Assembly (NCBI GenBank): GCA_020152595.1 | Contig: JAIGNY010001856.1 | Span: forward strand, 1,382,001-1,446,000 | Direction: 5' to 3' | Origin: Chiridota heheva | Taxonomy: Eukaryota > Echinodermata > Holothuroidea > Apodida > Chiridotidae | Length of the DNA stretch: 64,000 nucleotides | Shown: positions 46,430 to 59,216 of the stretch, piece by piece | Layout of the letters: each line of letters starts with the position of its first letter | Position numbering within the stretch: the first letter of the stretch is position 1 | Notes under the pieces: model-generated | Database searches by the model: none | The model's input: only the letters and a program-made list of their open reading frames with translations | Told to the model about the DNA's origin: nothing | Position numbers and translations under genes: made by a program

Positions 46430-47021
46430 TCAGCTATGTTGCCATAAATCTGAAGGTAACTTTGCTTGTTTTTATGAGCAATATTACAAAATTCCTCACA
46501 AATTTAAGTACATAAACAATTCTTCGATTCCAAAATCATTTAAAATCATGACTGAACAGATTCATGCACTGATAACTTATACGCACAAAACAATAAAATA
46601 GCTCCAGTTTATAATATTTGCTGGATGGATTGTACTCTATACATGTACTGCATGCATGCAGTATTACTGGGATAACGTTTGTAAACACACAACGTAACCA
46701 TGGAACCGTGAGTTTTGCAACGAGATTCACTGTAGTATATTTGACCTTGTATTACGTAATACACGAGCAGCACAAGAAGTCTGGCTTGCAATCATAGCCT
46801 TGGGGGTTAATATTACAATCAGGTCTGGTAATATGATAGATGATTACTTAAGAGTGATTCCCCTCCCGATACCTCTATGCTTATAAGCTAGCCCCAGCAC
46901 CTGTAATATCAATGAAACCACCACAGCAATGTTCATTGGAATATACTGTACTGTATTTCTGATCTCCACGGTAACTGTGTGGCATACTTTTCCTTGCAAA
47001 TCTGATTATGCGTGTACTTAC
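46430..47021. other. LARP1 intron next to the SWPTLDE exon donor
   Basis: Unique sequence with no additional exon that fits LARP1 phase 0. Confidence 0.5.
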
Positions 47022-47075
47022 CACTTTGACTTCGTCCAATGTAGGCCAGCTCTGAGGGTCTTTCAAGGTTGCAGA
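47022..47075 (-). CDS. LARP1: LARP1 exon with SWPTLDE motif
   Basis: This 54-base exon lies between acceptor cttcacag and a perfect donor GTG|GTAAGT, and is in phase 0 at both ends. It encodes SATLKDPQSWPTLDEVKV. The core matches the conserved LARP1 N-terminal segment INWPTPGEIA, a landmark shared by LARP1 proteins well upstream of the La module. The upstream intron is about 16.6 kb and holds the nested transposon stack. The downstream intron is about 35.3 kb and holds most of the minisatellites. The exon is small and would be missed by ORF-length filters; identification rests on the motif, clean splice sites and phase continuity with both neighbours. Confidence 0.75.
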
Positions 47076-47708
47076 CTGTGAAGACAAAATCAAAAGAATT
47101 AGAAATTTACTTCAAAAACACAGAGAGAATCCATCAGATTGCGTAATCACATTTTAGATGCTGCATTTAGCAGATTTGACAAATCCTTGTAAAATCAGAT
47201 CACAAATACAACTAAGGTCAAATGACTTAGAAGTGATCATTGGCAAATATCTTTTTATCTGAGTAGAGCTATTTTTAAAGGTTTATTTAAAAACCTGTGA
47301 CAGATCAGACTTATTCCATAGGTTATTTAAGAGAAACTGTGATCAATTGTCCTTGACTTTCTCCAAAACATTGTAGAATCTTTACAATCTAAATACTTCT
47401 CCGTAAGAAGCTACAAAAATATCTTTTTGTCTGTTATTCCATTGATATAAAATGATATAAGCTACAGAAGAAGTGGGCCGTGTATGAATGAAAACTTTGA
47501 CAAGTGTGAGTTATCATCATTTCTGTTTTGTTAACTTCTTTAATACTTATTATATGAAGCCCTGTAGGATTAACGAAAGTCCATTGAGAGATGTGGTAAA
47601 CTGCAGATTTATTTTCAAATTGTTGTTCATGATCCTCCTAAGTGTGTTTCATGCCTGTATACATGTCAGAGACACAAGCCCACACATTGCATGAAATCAG
47701 CTGTTATC
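47076..47708. other. LARP1 intron upstream of the SWPTLDE exon
   Basis: Unique AT-rich sequence, including the branch/pyrimidine region for the acceptor at 47076; nothing else seen. Confidence 0.5.
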
Positions 47709-48345
47709 AATGTTGTTTGTTTGATAAGGGCTTAACGGCACCACCACAGCGAGGGTCAAATTGTGCCTGAGAGGTCAGATCATTCTAGAGATAGGAAGGA
47801 AAGGAAACAGGGGGAGAATGAGAGAAATACAAGAACAAACATCAGAAAGCTGGGATCGAGAGAAGAGGTGCATGGGTGAAAAAACAAAGTAGAGAGAGGG
47901 GGTGGAAAAGGAGAACTAAATATGGTTTTAGGGGGAAGCATGATAAAGGAAGGAGATCATTTTATCCGGAGGGTTTTTCTGGAAGAACTCCACAATTGAG
48001 TTGTGGGGAGCAAGGGAAGCTCTGGGAAGGTTGTACAGGGGGCAAGCAAGGAGAACAAAATGGACTGTGAGGGTGCAATGGCAATTGTTGCAGAGGGGTT
48101 GGGGAGAGCCAATATGGAGGTGGGAGTGAGTGAGGTGGGTGTGACCTATTCTAAGACGGATAATATAAATTGTCGACACGAAAGAGGTTGTTAATGGTGG
48201 GTTTGATCGGAATGGTGGGCTGGATGACATGGAGTTTGTTATTAATTTGGGAGTCCCATGAGGTTTGCCAGCGGTCACGAACAAGGAAAGCGATAAGCGG
48301 TTTGATGTCAGAAAGGGATTTGGGAAAAGGTGTAGGGACTTACAG
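47709..48345 (-). pseudogene. I/Nimb-like non-LTR retrotransposon, 3' end (copy 5)
   Basis: A 5'-truncated minus-strand insertion. The 3' end (plus TTGTTTGTTTGATAAGGGCTTAACG at 47709) and UTR match copies 2 and 4. The coding remnant includes IIRLRIGHTHLTHSHLHIGS, PLCNNCHCTLTVHFVLLACP, and NSIVEFFQK. Upstream it keeps the DIKPL...VRDRWQTSW linker before breaking near 48345. Confidence 0.8.
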
Positions 48346-48504
48346 ATCAATCTTTAGTTTGTGCTTTTAATATTTCAATGGTATGTTTTATTTATGTGAA
48401 GCCCATGAGGTTTCAGCCATACTGTCATTGGATCCGAGGTTGTTACCATTGTTTAAACATATTCAAGAAAATATTGAAACAATCTTGAAATCTAAAACAT
48501 ATCA

Positions 48505-48780
48505 CTGCCCAGAGGCGGTGGAAGGATGAATTTATTGGGGCAACCATGTTTATGCGAAGCGTGAACCCAAACAGTGTGGGTCCAGGGGCCCATCTAAGGG
48601 CCCTGGTGGGGGTCTAGGGGGAAAACTTTGCCCCAAAATTCTGCATTTTTTGCATTTTGTAAGGACTTTATTTTTGCATTTCTGATTGGGTTAGCAACAA
48701 TGATTGCCATGCACATAAATTCATATAGAATCTGAGATAGACTTATTATTTTGAAATTCTTGTTAAGTACCGCAGTCATT
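48505..48780. repeat. Dispersed repeat with GGGGCCC-rich core
   Basis: CAGAGGCGGTGGAAGG at 48510 is followed by GTGTGGGTCCAGGGGCCC and GGGCCCTGGTGGGGGTCTAG (48570-48620). A related GGGGCCCACTTAAAGGCCCCTGGTGGGG block occurs at 52522-52550. These phrases are common in invertebrate deuterostome genomes as part of a non-autonomous element; family not determined. Confidence 0.45.
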
Positions 48781-49512
48781 TAGCCTATTCTCGGTAAAAG
48801 TACACGATAACATATTTCTAACTAAGCTTGGGCGATATATCGATATTTCGATATTATTCGATATTGACCAATATCGATATGGTCGATATTGAGTTCAAGG
48901 GTCATATTGATTTATCAATATGATGTTTTCCACCGATATTGTACTATACATGAACTAATAATGAGGTTAACACGACAACCAAACATGCACCTTTCCTCAC
49001 TACACAGCCACAAAAAGTTTGTAAATTGTTATAATATCAAAGTTGCAGGTAGTCTATAATGCTAAGAGTTGATTAAGTCAATATTTCAATAAATATTACC
49101 TAAAATTATGTTCCACATGTTCCACAGGCAGGAAATCCTAATTCCGGACATACAGTACTGTACTCTGTATGTACAGGCCGGTATGTGTAATAGGCCATAA
49201 TGCAAGCCATAGGCTTTGCACTGTACCAAGCCGAGTGTTAGGCTACGGTAACATTGACTTTACTATTGAAGCTTAGGCTTCATCCAAAATTGCTAGCACT
49301 TACCAGTTCTCCCAATGTTGATCGCAAATCAACCTGATGTCATGTACTTAAGTGTCAGTTTGATCGATTTGATATGTTTTTAGTGCCGTTTTGCATCATA
49401 TTTGTACGATGGTTTCAGTGAACGTTCTTTAACGATATAGCTACAGGGATCATCCGTCAGTCTATAGGCCTAAGTGTATTTACTTCCAGTGTATGTAATG
49501 TTAAAATGTACA

Positions 49513-50314
49513 TAGTGTATGTTGTTGTCAGGGTGTCATATTCGAAATATTGTCATGTAATGATTATTCATAAGCTCTCATTCACAACTTGGGTTTGTTT
49601 ACATGTGACGTCATAGTAGTAAGTTAAAGCGCCCGTAGCGTAAGTTTTAAATTGAAACTATAATATTTTGAACTTAATAACAAAAACGTTAATGGTAAAA
49701 ATAAAATAATAAACTGTTTAAGGAGTTGTGTATGTTTGAAAGAGAGAAGCTTCTGGACTGTGGTGGGATGAGGATGTGTCTTACAGGTTGTGAATAATTG
49801 TAAGTTAAACATTTCTTATTGGCCAATAAGTTTAGTTAGTTTATAGCAAGGAATGGTCATTGTAATTGTTGATTGATATTAGTAAGTCAAGGATTATTTT
49901 CATGCTGGTGTTCTATTGAATTTAATATCCTGTTGGTGATATTTTCCAGCCTGATTAAATTGAGCTTTGAATTGATTACATTGATATGAGGAACTATGTT
50001 AGCTTCTCTGTGTCTTATATTCTTACCTATGGAATTGGCAATTAACCAACCTATTTGGGATCATAAATCTGCAATAAGGTGGGTCTCATATTTAGTTCTG
50101 TTACCCAACATTTTATAGTATCCCCAATATAAAGCGGAGGTTTACTATTATTTAGTATCCCCGCATATATCCCGAGGATAACCAATTGGTAGTAAAGGTG
50201 GGGCTTACTACTATGACGTCACATGTAAACAAACCCAACTTGTGAATGAGAGCTCATGAATAATCATTACATAACATCATTTCGAATATGACACCCTGAC
50301 AACAACATACACTA
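49513..50314. mobile_element. MITE with about 110-bp terminal inverted repeats
   Basis: The left end TAGTGTATGTTGTTGTCAGG runs to CATGTGACGTCATAGTAGTAAG. The right end is its inverse complement, from CTTACTACTATGACGTCACA to CTGACAACAACATACACTA. Its interior is AT-rich and non-coding. Inserted in the centre of the family Z foldback element. Confidence 0.8.
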
Positions 50315-53300
50315 CAGTACCGCTCACGTAGAACTACCGCATACTCTCGTATACTACGTAAATATACTTAAGTCTACTTTTGTATACCTTTGTATGCTAC
50401 AGTATGCGTTTGTGTGCGATTTGATATCGTTTTTAATCCGAGATTATATGTTAGATTATACGCAGCGTGTGCATGAATGGGGATTATATACGTATACAAA
50501 AGTATAAAGTTCGTATGAATAGGATTATACTCGAGAGAAAGCGTTGATTTTTATATAAGCTTCTTAAGTTCTCCACTCTTATTGATTGTTTGTGAATTAA
50601 CAGGAAATCTGTACACAATTTGTAGTGATGGTTTGGTATTACAAACAGGTAGGCTACAGTATCGTGTATGTACAATAACTGGCTAAACATGTTGACAAAC
50701 ACTTACACTTCAACTTTGTTCACTCCTAAGTCAACATTAGCCAAATTTGCTACACTATTTCAGCCTATAAAACGTTCACATCTTTAGAAAGTCGGGAGCA
50801 TAAAACTGGCCTAACGTTATATAACATATACCGTTACACTAGGAGTGGTACTAGGCCTACTATTACTATCACGCCTTTACTAACTACTCGGCCTACATCG
50901 TTCGATTTCGCATGGAACTATGTGACGGCTGTATGCATTTCTTTGAGAAAACATACTTAATATTATAATAAATATTCTTCAAAAGGCCAGTTATATGTAA
51001 GGACAATTCCTTCTAAAGCAACTAAGGAATATAAGCCATAATAATGACAATGTACTGACCATGTGAAGCAGAAATATAAATGTTGGTTTATCTTGTCCCA
51101 CAGAAATATAATATTTTTTTCTTTCTTTCTTTTATAGGAGATAAGTATACTTTATCTTCGTATTATGTTTTTGACTTAACTGTTGAGCATGCTTGTTTTT
51201 GCCTTCAATTTTTCTGTAATGAGTTTCTTCACAATTTCTTGATTTTTGTTCATTTCCATTACATTTCACTGTCAAAGAATCACAAATAAATATCCATGAC
51301 AAATCTCATATTTTTCGTTTGCTTGTTACTTTGTGTTATATCATATATTTTAGACAGTTGTGTTAATTTATTTCCCTTGGGTGTTTAATTATTATTATTA
51401 TTTTTTTTTAAAGAGAGTTGTATTTTTTTTCTGCATGATTTCTTAATTTGTTTTGGTTAATTTCCTTTACAGTTCATACTGCAGTAACAAAAATAAGGGA
51501 TGATTTTTGGAAAGAAATGGCCAGTGATATAGTCCCGGGAAAATCCTCTCCCTTTTATATCTGCCCCACTATCAACAGGCCCAGTAGAAAACAAGTAGGC
51601 CTACTATAGCGCCCAAAGATGTAAAACATGAGGATGCTGATGCACATGTCATGGACTTAAATTGTATCCTTGTATAGTGTCGGAGGTGGTATATTTATGT
51701 TTGTGCGATGTCTTTTGTCTATACAGAAGAAAATTACTGTACGCCCTTGATTTTGATTTTTTCAACAGGAGGGTCATTCAATTTTTTATTTTGGAGTCTT
51801 TTAAGTGGCATATTCTGTACTTTTCTCCATTTTTGCTAAGAGAATGTTATATTGGCCAGTGATATAGTCCCGGAAAATCCTCTCTTCCATATCTGCCCCA
51901 CTATCCAGAAGAAAACAAGTAGGGCCGCTGTACAAAAGGGCAACAATCTTAGTATATTCATATATCATTGTTCCCAACCGGACCGTATAGAATAGCTTCC
52001 TGTTAACATTTCAGGCCAGCACACGAGAGGTGCCACTCATCTAATCTATAAACCCATGGTACTTATGCCGCATGGATAGGGTAAATATTGGCCAAGTTAA
52101 TCAAGGACCGGTCGTTTGTGGGTATGGGGAGTCACAATTGATTGCTGAATCTTGATAAAAAGTTAGGTTTATCGCTGTTGACTACATAGGCCACGAAATA
52201 CATAACGTTGGTAGAACATGTCATAGAACCAAAAAAAAAAAAAAAAAAAAAAAAAACGTTTTCTGCAATGTATTTTAAAGCAATGTATTATCACAACAGA
52301 ATGGAAGGCAAAAGTGACAAAGCAAGTAAATGTATTTACAGAAAAATTAATTCATCTAAAGAAAACCATAACAACGCAAAATCGTTAATGATAAAGGCGT
52401 ATGTTATATCATCACTAAAGGTTAATGTTGAGAGTTTATATACGCCGTTAATGCAAATATTGAAAGCAATTTATTGCTGGCACGAAAATGGCGCGCAAGT
52501 ACAAACACTTTGGCGTGGGGCAGGGGCCCACTTAAAGGCCCCTGGTGGGGTCCAAGGAAACAGAAAATTTGATTTTCTTTGACTAGGAAAAAGGTCTGAA
52601 AGAATTTTTTTTTTTAAAGAAGCTGATTTTCTTAATAAATCACTCCCCCCACTCCAAAAATAACTGCATTACAATTGCCACAAACCCCATTAGCAATATC
52701 ATGGCACCCTTAAGGGTAGAGTTGGTTCTCTATTCCCTTCTACCATAGCACCACAGTGGACATAGGTTGGGCCAAGTCCGGGGTGACATAATGGCGGGCC
52801 ACTCCATGAATGTTGCCAATAAGGGTCCAAGGAACCATTAACTGACATCCATGTACCAATATTCCATTTTCACAAGTACATAGTCGGGCGAAGCCAACAG
52901 TGGGGAAATGGCAGTGACAAGTTAAATGCTTTCTAACAATTATCACATCTTTTTATTCTTATTGTGAGTTAAGTCTTCACTTCTCTCATTTTTTATGGAA
53001 TTAAGGATTTTTGTCGACATTTTATGTCTTATGCGACATTCACGCAGAAAAATATGCTGGCTAGAACACTGCACTGCCGAGGCATATATCGGTGGTGGCA
53101 GTCTGAATTTTCGACAGTTTTGCGTGTACAACAACAAACTCCCCTCTTAGCTCCTGGTTCTCCCTTTTAAGGTGATTAACTCCTAATTAGCATAACCTCA
53201 GGATTCATCCTTCCGTTTGGTAAATGCAATGATAATCATATTTGATTAAGTTTGGGGATGCTCTACAAAGGGGTAAACTCGTATTCATATGCGAGATAAG

Positions 53301-56062
53301 GGAGGAATTTATGTCCCAACTTTTCATATATTTTATATGCTTATTTTATATTATGGTTATTTTGTATCTTATGTGATCTCTCCTTATCGCCAGTTTTGGT
53401 AGACCAATATCATTGTATGATTCCCTTCCCCTTTGCTATGTGCGAATAGTATGAATGCATATCTCATGGTGTCTCGCACGTGCAGGACCGTAATTGCATC
53501 CAGAAAGTGTAGGAGGTATGGAATCGCATCCAGAACGTGGAAGGAGGAGGAAGCAAGAGTCAAATTTTCTTCAAAATGTACTGAATTCTTCAAAATATAT
53601 TCTGAAGTGGAATTCCCCAGGAATTACGGCCCGCCCTTTGGGTACAATGGCATGATGTGCATTCATTGTCGTTTGTCATGACACTTTGATGTTGATCTGC
53701 ATTTAAACCACCCTCTTTATTTCAGTATAATACATGAACGAAAATAATCTTTTGCAACCTATCTCGATTGTTTTCAGTTATGGCAAGTACTATTTTAAGT
53801 TTAATTATTTCCTTATCCCCCCATCAACATAGGCACCACTTTTTGGTCCGATTTCGTTAGTATACAACTCTTAAAAAACAAAATTAAATACCAAAATGAA
53901 AATTGTAATAAAAGTTCATGCAATAAATAAATTATGAACGAAAGGAATATATTCAAATCTTATCATGTCAATGAACATAATATGCACTGTATGTTACATG
54001 AACGGCAGAACAGTTTGGAAAGCGTGTCTGTGTGTGGTTGTATGATGAACAAATTATACGAAGTCACCGTTGGGAATAACGAGGATCAGGGCACAGGGGC
54101 GAAAGCCTCTAAAATTTGGAGAATTACAACTCTCATTTTTCATTACATTTTAGCTATCCTTGTTTAATAATTCCCGTGTTCACTGTTTCCCATCCCAATG
54201 GTCATATGGTTATTGATGTATTATGATAAATTGATTCACAATACTGTCAGAATCCATTATGTATTACCTTTCCATGCATGCACGATATATTTCATGGCTA
54301 CTAATTATGTGAATATTATGTACACACTGTATGTTTAATTCATATCCCAATATCTCTCATTTGGGTACAATGACCCGATGTGCATTCATTGTCGTTGTCA
54401 GAACGCTTTGGGTTTATCTGTTAAGATACTTAAACCATCCTTTGTCGGGTTTCTTTGATGTCTCTTTCTATCAGCTACTGTATGAGCATCCTAAAAATTC
54501 TAAACCTGATGTCAGGAAAGGACATGGTAGACATGTGTTTGTACTAGGGAATACATAAAGGAATTGGCCTGGATGAAATCAATGATTTGTTGTTTGATTG
54601 TACAGTGGCGAGATCATTACAAAAATTACGCCTACTTTGTAAAGATATCTCAATTATAAAAATCATGCAGAGAACAAGATACATAGTGAATGCTATCTTT
54701 CATTGTTTGAGGATTAGTTATATGAAACAAAATTGAGATAACTTCAGTGTAAACTGCATGCTGAAAACAAGATGTATGAACCAAATAGTAAATGGTATAT
54801 TGTATTGCTTAAGGATCAGTTATATGAAACAAAACTGTTATTGGGGTTAAGGAAGTGTGATTCTTAATAGCAGTAAACAATCGAAAACAAACAAAACATC
54901 AAATGATAAAAAAAAATTTTTTATATACTTATCTCCTTTAAAGAAAACAAAACAAGAGAAAGAAAAGCATTAGAATTTCACGGAATAGAAAAAGGATATA
55001 ACATTCAAGGTATAGGGCCAAATTTCTTTCAGGGAAAAAAAGTTTTCCAAGAACTAAGAATGTTAACGATCGTCAAATTTTTATATGCAAAGGAAAAGAG
55101 GCCTTCAGCATAAGTAGTGGCCGGTGGGGGTTGACCACCGACGAAATTCAACATTTTTGTACTATGAACATGTACACACTAGCTAACATCAATATTTACA
55201 TTAAGTCCCACCTACTCATTAATGTGTACGACTTAGCCACCAAAAACAATAGGACACATCTACGGACCTATAGCTATGTACCACATATGACATGAATCCG
55301 GTGTATCCTTCTTGAGATATCGCTTACGAGCTTGCTGTCACAGGCACATACATACACACACACACGCCAGCATGACTGCATAGGTTCCTTATGCTATTAA
55401 CAAAAATTGTGAAACCATGTTGTCTTAAGCCAGAAATCTGAACTATAACAACATTATAACACTGGGCATACAGTGTGTATAGGATTTAACATTAGGCCTA
55501 AGCCAGTTTACAACACTGGGCATACAGAGTGTTTATAGGATTTAACATTAGGCCTAAGCCAGTTTACAACACTACGCCCGTTTTTTTCCCGGCCGTATTG
55601 AATTTGAGAAATGCAACAGAAGATGCAAGTCTGTATTCCTACTAAGAAATATAATACACTAGGCCAGAGTTAGAAATACGTTCAGTAAACTTTCTTCAAT
55701 CTCCGTAACTTTCTAAAAAATCAACAACTCATGGCCATCGCAGAATGCGTGAGGTTGTACACAGTTAATCGGTGGTGTATGTGTGGTTAGGTTTGTGATT
55801 TTCCGAAAATCTATGCAAGAAGAATTATACGGGGATTTACACGTTTATGCGTAAAAAGCTTACGGGGATTATATTTTGTGGGGCGGATTATACGTGACTC
55901 TGCGTGGAGTATCTCGTGGCTTATACAGGGCTTATGCGAGGATTGTATGGGGCTTATCGACAGCTAAAACTGTCTACGGTTTTACGAGGGAATATACTTA
56001 ATTATGCTAAGTTCTTCGATTCTATGCGTTTTGTATGCGGTAGTTCTACGTGAGCGGTACTG
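50315..56062. mobile_element. 5.7-kb element with 30-bp perfect TIRs and TA target duplication
   Basis: The left end starts CAGTACCGCTCACGTAGAAC and continues for ten more matching bases. The right end is the exact inverse complement over 30 bp (ending GCGGTACTG at 56062). TA dinucleotides flank both ends (50313-50314, 56063-56064), as for Tc1/mariner/pogo-type insertions; CAGT ends also suit pogo/Tigger relatives. I find no transposase frame. The interior has internal direct repeats: GCCAGTGATATAGTCCCGG at 51519 and 51855 (about 75 bp each), TTGGGTACAATG...GTGCATTCATTGTCG at 53638 and 54361, and a 63-bp tandem pair ending AGCCAGTTTACAACACT at 55450-55573. There is an A26 tract at 52231-52256. 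Confidence 0.65.
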
Positions 56063-56066
56063 TATG

Positions 56067-56251
56067 TGTTATGTATTCCGCCGTAATGTAGCTTTAATCC
56101 AAGCAACTACTTAGCTTGTTGTATAAGTGAATGTCGCCCTCGTCGGCACTTAACACGGTAGTCAATAGATAAAGACGGGAACAAATTCGTTACGCGTTTT
56201 TATCCTTGTTTTGTGTGTTCAATCACGAATTCTTGAGATAGCATCTAAAAC
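56067..56251 (+). repeat. 5' LTR of Ty3/gypsy element
   Basis: Begins TGTTATGTATTCCGCCGTAA and ends GCATCTAAAAC. Compared with the 3' LTR it lacks a 7-bp segment after GTAATGTA and carries about ten substitutions, mostly transitions. Confidence 0.9.
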
Positions 56252-56268
56252 TGGCGACGACGGTAAAC
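56252..56268 (+). promoter_or_regulatory. Primer-binding site
   Basis: TGGCGACGACGG starts immediately after the 5' LTR. TGG matches the CCA end of a tRNA, and the rest would pair with its acceptor stem. The tRNA was not identified. Confidence 0.7.
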
Positions 56269-56289
56269 ATTATTCCTAATAGCTGGAAC

Positions 56290-57110
56290 ATGGCCGTGGC
56301 ATTGGATGTTGACAAAATTATGCCTCTGGATTTTTCAGGAGAAATGGCGGCGATGGCTCCCAAATGAAAAAGATGGAAAAGAGATTTTGAGTATTATGTT
56401 ATCAGTAAAGGACTGAAGGACGCAATACAGAAAAAGGCGTTACTCCTACACACGGGCGGTCCTGACCTACAAGATTTATTCGAAACTTTAGTACCGCCGG
56501 AAACTAGCAAGGGATCTCCAACGCTGGACGAATATCAAAAAGCAATGGTTATGCTGGAAAAATATTTTAGCCCGAAAATTAACATTCCTTACAAGCGCCA
56601 TCTATTCCGACAGATCAAGCAAGATGACAACGAAACCGTGGACCAATTTGTAACAAAACTACATAGAAAAGCCCTGAACTGCGATTTCGGTGGTGAATTA
56701 CAAAATAACATAAGGGACCAAGTTATTGACAAATGCAGATCAAATGAATTACAACGTAAACTGTTATCCAAAGGGACAGATCTAGACTTGAATGGACTTC
56801 AAGGTATGGCAAGGGCACTCGAGGCCGTGGAAAGCCAAATGCGGAGCATGGAACTGAACAGTCAATCACACTACATGAGCAGCGCAAGTAGTAGTTACGC
56901 GAAAAGCGATATAAAGAGTAGGCCTATCCAGCAAAAGAGGTAGGTCAAGTTTTGCTAAAGGGTACAAAAACAGTAATAGAAACTACTCGAAAGGAGAAAA
57001 CGCCACCAAAAGTAATGAAAGTGGGGATGCATGCTACCGTTGTGGTAGAAAGGGACATTATGCCAGAGACCCTGCATGTCCTGCAAAAGGGGCAACCTGC
57101 TCAAAGTGCA
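56290..57110 (+). pseudogene. Gypsy gag (capsid and nucleocapsid)
   Basis: ATG at 56290 gives MAVALDVDKIMPLDFSGEMA, then an in-frame TGA at 56365-56367 where the context KRWKRDFEYYV suggests a lost Trp. The capsid core continues (LLHTGGPDLQDLFETL, FDQFVTKLHRKALNCDFG-like DETVDQF region, DKCRSNELQRKLLSKG) to a stop at 56943. The nucleocapsid continues in the +1 frame. It has two zinc knuckles, CYRCGRKGHYARDPAC and CSKCSLPGHFAIMC (57032-57133). Whether the frame change is an indel or a former frameshift site cannot be told from one copy. Confidence 0.85.
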
Positions 57111-57500
57111 GCTTGCCGGGCCATTTTGCTATCATGTGTAAAACAAAATCAAGCAGGAATGGACATGCAGCAGGGCGTCGGACGGTTGATTGCGTAAAAG
57201 GAGACACTGACAACGAGAACACCTTCCCTGTGAATATCGATGATACGCCAAGGACGGGAAAAGTGAAGGCTACCATTGGAGGTGTCGAAATGGAGATGCT
57301 GGTGGATTCAGGCGCTTCTTGCAACGTCATGGGGAAAAGCACATGGGAGACCGTAAAAGCTGGGAAGATTAAGTGTAGGTCTGAAAAAGTTTAGAAAACA
57401 TTATATCCCTATGGTGACTCTAAGCCTTTAGATATACTTGGCAAGTTTACCGCCACCCTGAATATTGAAAACAAAGTTTCAGAAAATGTTGAATTGTATG
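57111..57500 (+). pseudogene. Gypsy aspartic protease
   Basis: Continuous with the zinc-knuckle frame. EMLVDSGASCNVMGKSTW (about 57295-57345) carries the catalytic DSGA triad. A TAG at 57392-57394 interrupts the domain; beyond it KPLDILGKFTATLNIENK and GKGCPLLGRDTAQEL mark the second half, including the conserved LLGRD loop. Confidence 0.85.
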
Positions 57501-59216
57501 TATTAGAGGGGAAAGGATGCCCGCTGCTTGGCAGGGATACTGCGCAGGAGTTGAAAGTCCTTTCTTTTGGGCCTCAAGTTTACACGGTAGAGCCTGATGA
57601 TTCGGGCGATATTCACAAATGTTGCCCAGAATGTTTTACAGGGTTTGGGAAATTAAAAGGGTATCAAGCAGAAATATTTGTGGATCCAAACGTAAAATCG
57701 GTGGCACAAAAAGCCCGTAGAATTCCTTTTGCCATTCGAAACAAAGTAGAAAAGAAGTTGAATGAATTAAAAGATATGGACATAATCGAGGAAGTTAAAG
57801 GGTCCACTTCCTGGGTTAGCCCTATAGTCTGCGCCCCAAAACCGTCAGGGGATGACATTCGGCTGTGCGTGGATATGGGCCAGGCCAATGAAGCCAACAT
57901 CCGTGAAAGGTACCCCATTCCAACAGTGGAGGAGGTGCTTTATGATATGAATGGCAGTTGTGTGTTTAGCAAACTAGATCTAAAATGGGGATTCCACCAA
58001 ATTGAACTGGCGGAAATTTCGAGAGATGTCACAACATTTGCCACTCACAAAGGGCTTTTCCGATATAAAAGACTAATGTTTGGCATTAGTTCAGCCCCGG
58101 AAATTTATCAGCACATCATTTAGCAAACAATTGCGGGGTGCGAGGGGGCCCACAACATCTCTGATGATATTATTGTCCATGGTACAAATGCAAAAGGGCA
58201 TGATGAAAGGCTGTTCAAAGTGCTGAAAAAGAATAAGCAAGCAGGTTTGACACTAAACAAAGAGAAATGTGAATTTAGAATGCCAGAGCTGATATTCATG
58301 GGTCACAAGTTGTCCAAAATGGGGATAGATGTAACCGAAGAGAAGGTAAGAGCTGTTAAAGAAGCTTGTGAATCCAAAACTAGTTCCGAGGTCCTTAGCT
58401 TCCTGGGTCTGGTCCAGTATTGTGCTAGATTTATTTCAGAACTAGCCAATTTCAGAACCATTACGAAGGTTGACTAAAAAGAATGATCCTTTCAGGTGGG
58501 GACCCGAACAACAAAATGCATTTGAAGCTCTGAAGCAGGCCCTTAGTAGTTCAGGAACCTTGGGGTACTTTGAAAAAAAGGCAAAGACTCAGATTATAGC
58601 TGACGCAGGACCAGTAGGCTTAGGCGCCGTACTGGTCCAAACCCAAAGTGGTCAAAACCGGGTAATATTCTATGCCAGTAGGAGTCTCACAGACGTAAAG
58701 AGAAGATACTCTCAAACCGAAAAGAAGGCGCTAGCTCTGGTCTGGGCATGCGAAAGGTTCCATACATACTTGTATGGTATCATATTCGAGCTGCTTACAG
58801 ACCACAAGCCCCTTGAGTTTATATACTCAAAGAAGTCGAAACCTTCAGCTCGTGTAGAGCGGTGGGTATTACGCCTCCAGCCGTATGATTTCAAGGTGAA
58901 AGATATTCCGGGTGAGACAAATATTGCTGATTCATTGTCACGTTTGATAAAGCAAGAGCCAAAACCATATGACAATACCGAAGAGTATGTTAGGTTCATA
59001 GCAAAGAGTGCTGCACCAAAGGCAGTTTTAATTAGGGATATCGAATACGAATCCAGTAAGGATGGGGAGACCAGTACCTTGAGGAGGTGCATCTTGTCAG
59101 AAAACTGGGATGAATTACCAGCAAAATTCAAAGCAGTTAGATATGAATTAGCAGTGGATGGTAAAGTTGTCTTAAGAGGGACCAGAATTGTAATCCCCCA
59201 GAATTTAAGGGAGTAA
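57494..59216 (+). pseudogene. Gypsy reverse transcriptase and RNase H
   Basis: RT: RRIPFAIRNKVEKKLNEL, GSTSWVSPIVCAPKPSGD, IRLCVDMGQANEANIRERYP, FSKLDLKWGFHQIELAE (motif A Asp), FRYKRLMFGISSAPEIYQ, a TAG at 58121-58123, then NISDDIIVHG (the catalytic pair) and KCEFRMPELIFMGHKLSK. A frame change at about 58470 leads to RNase H: FRWGPEQQNAFEALKQAL, IIADAGPVGLGAVLVQ (first Asp replaced within the usual TDAS), YSQTEKKALALVWACERF (catalytic Glu), LLTDHKPLEFIY, and GETNIADSLSRL. It ends with a TAA at 59214-59216 that separates it from integrase in the same frame. Confidence 0.9.
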
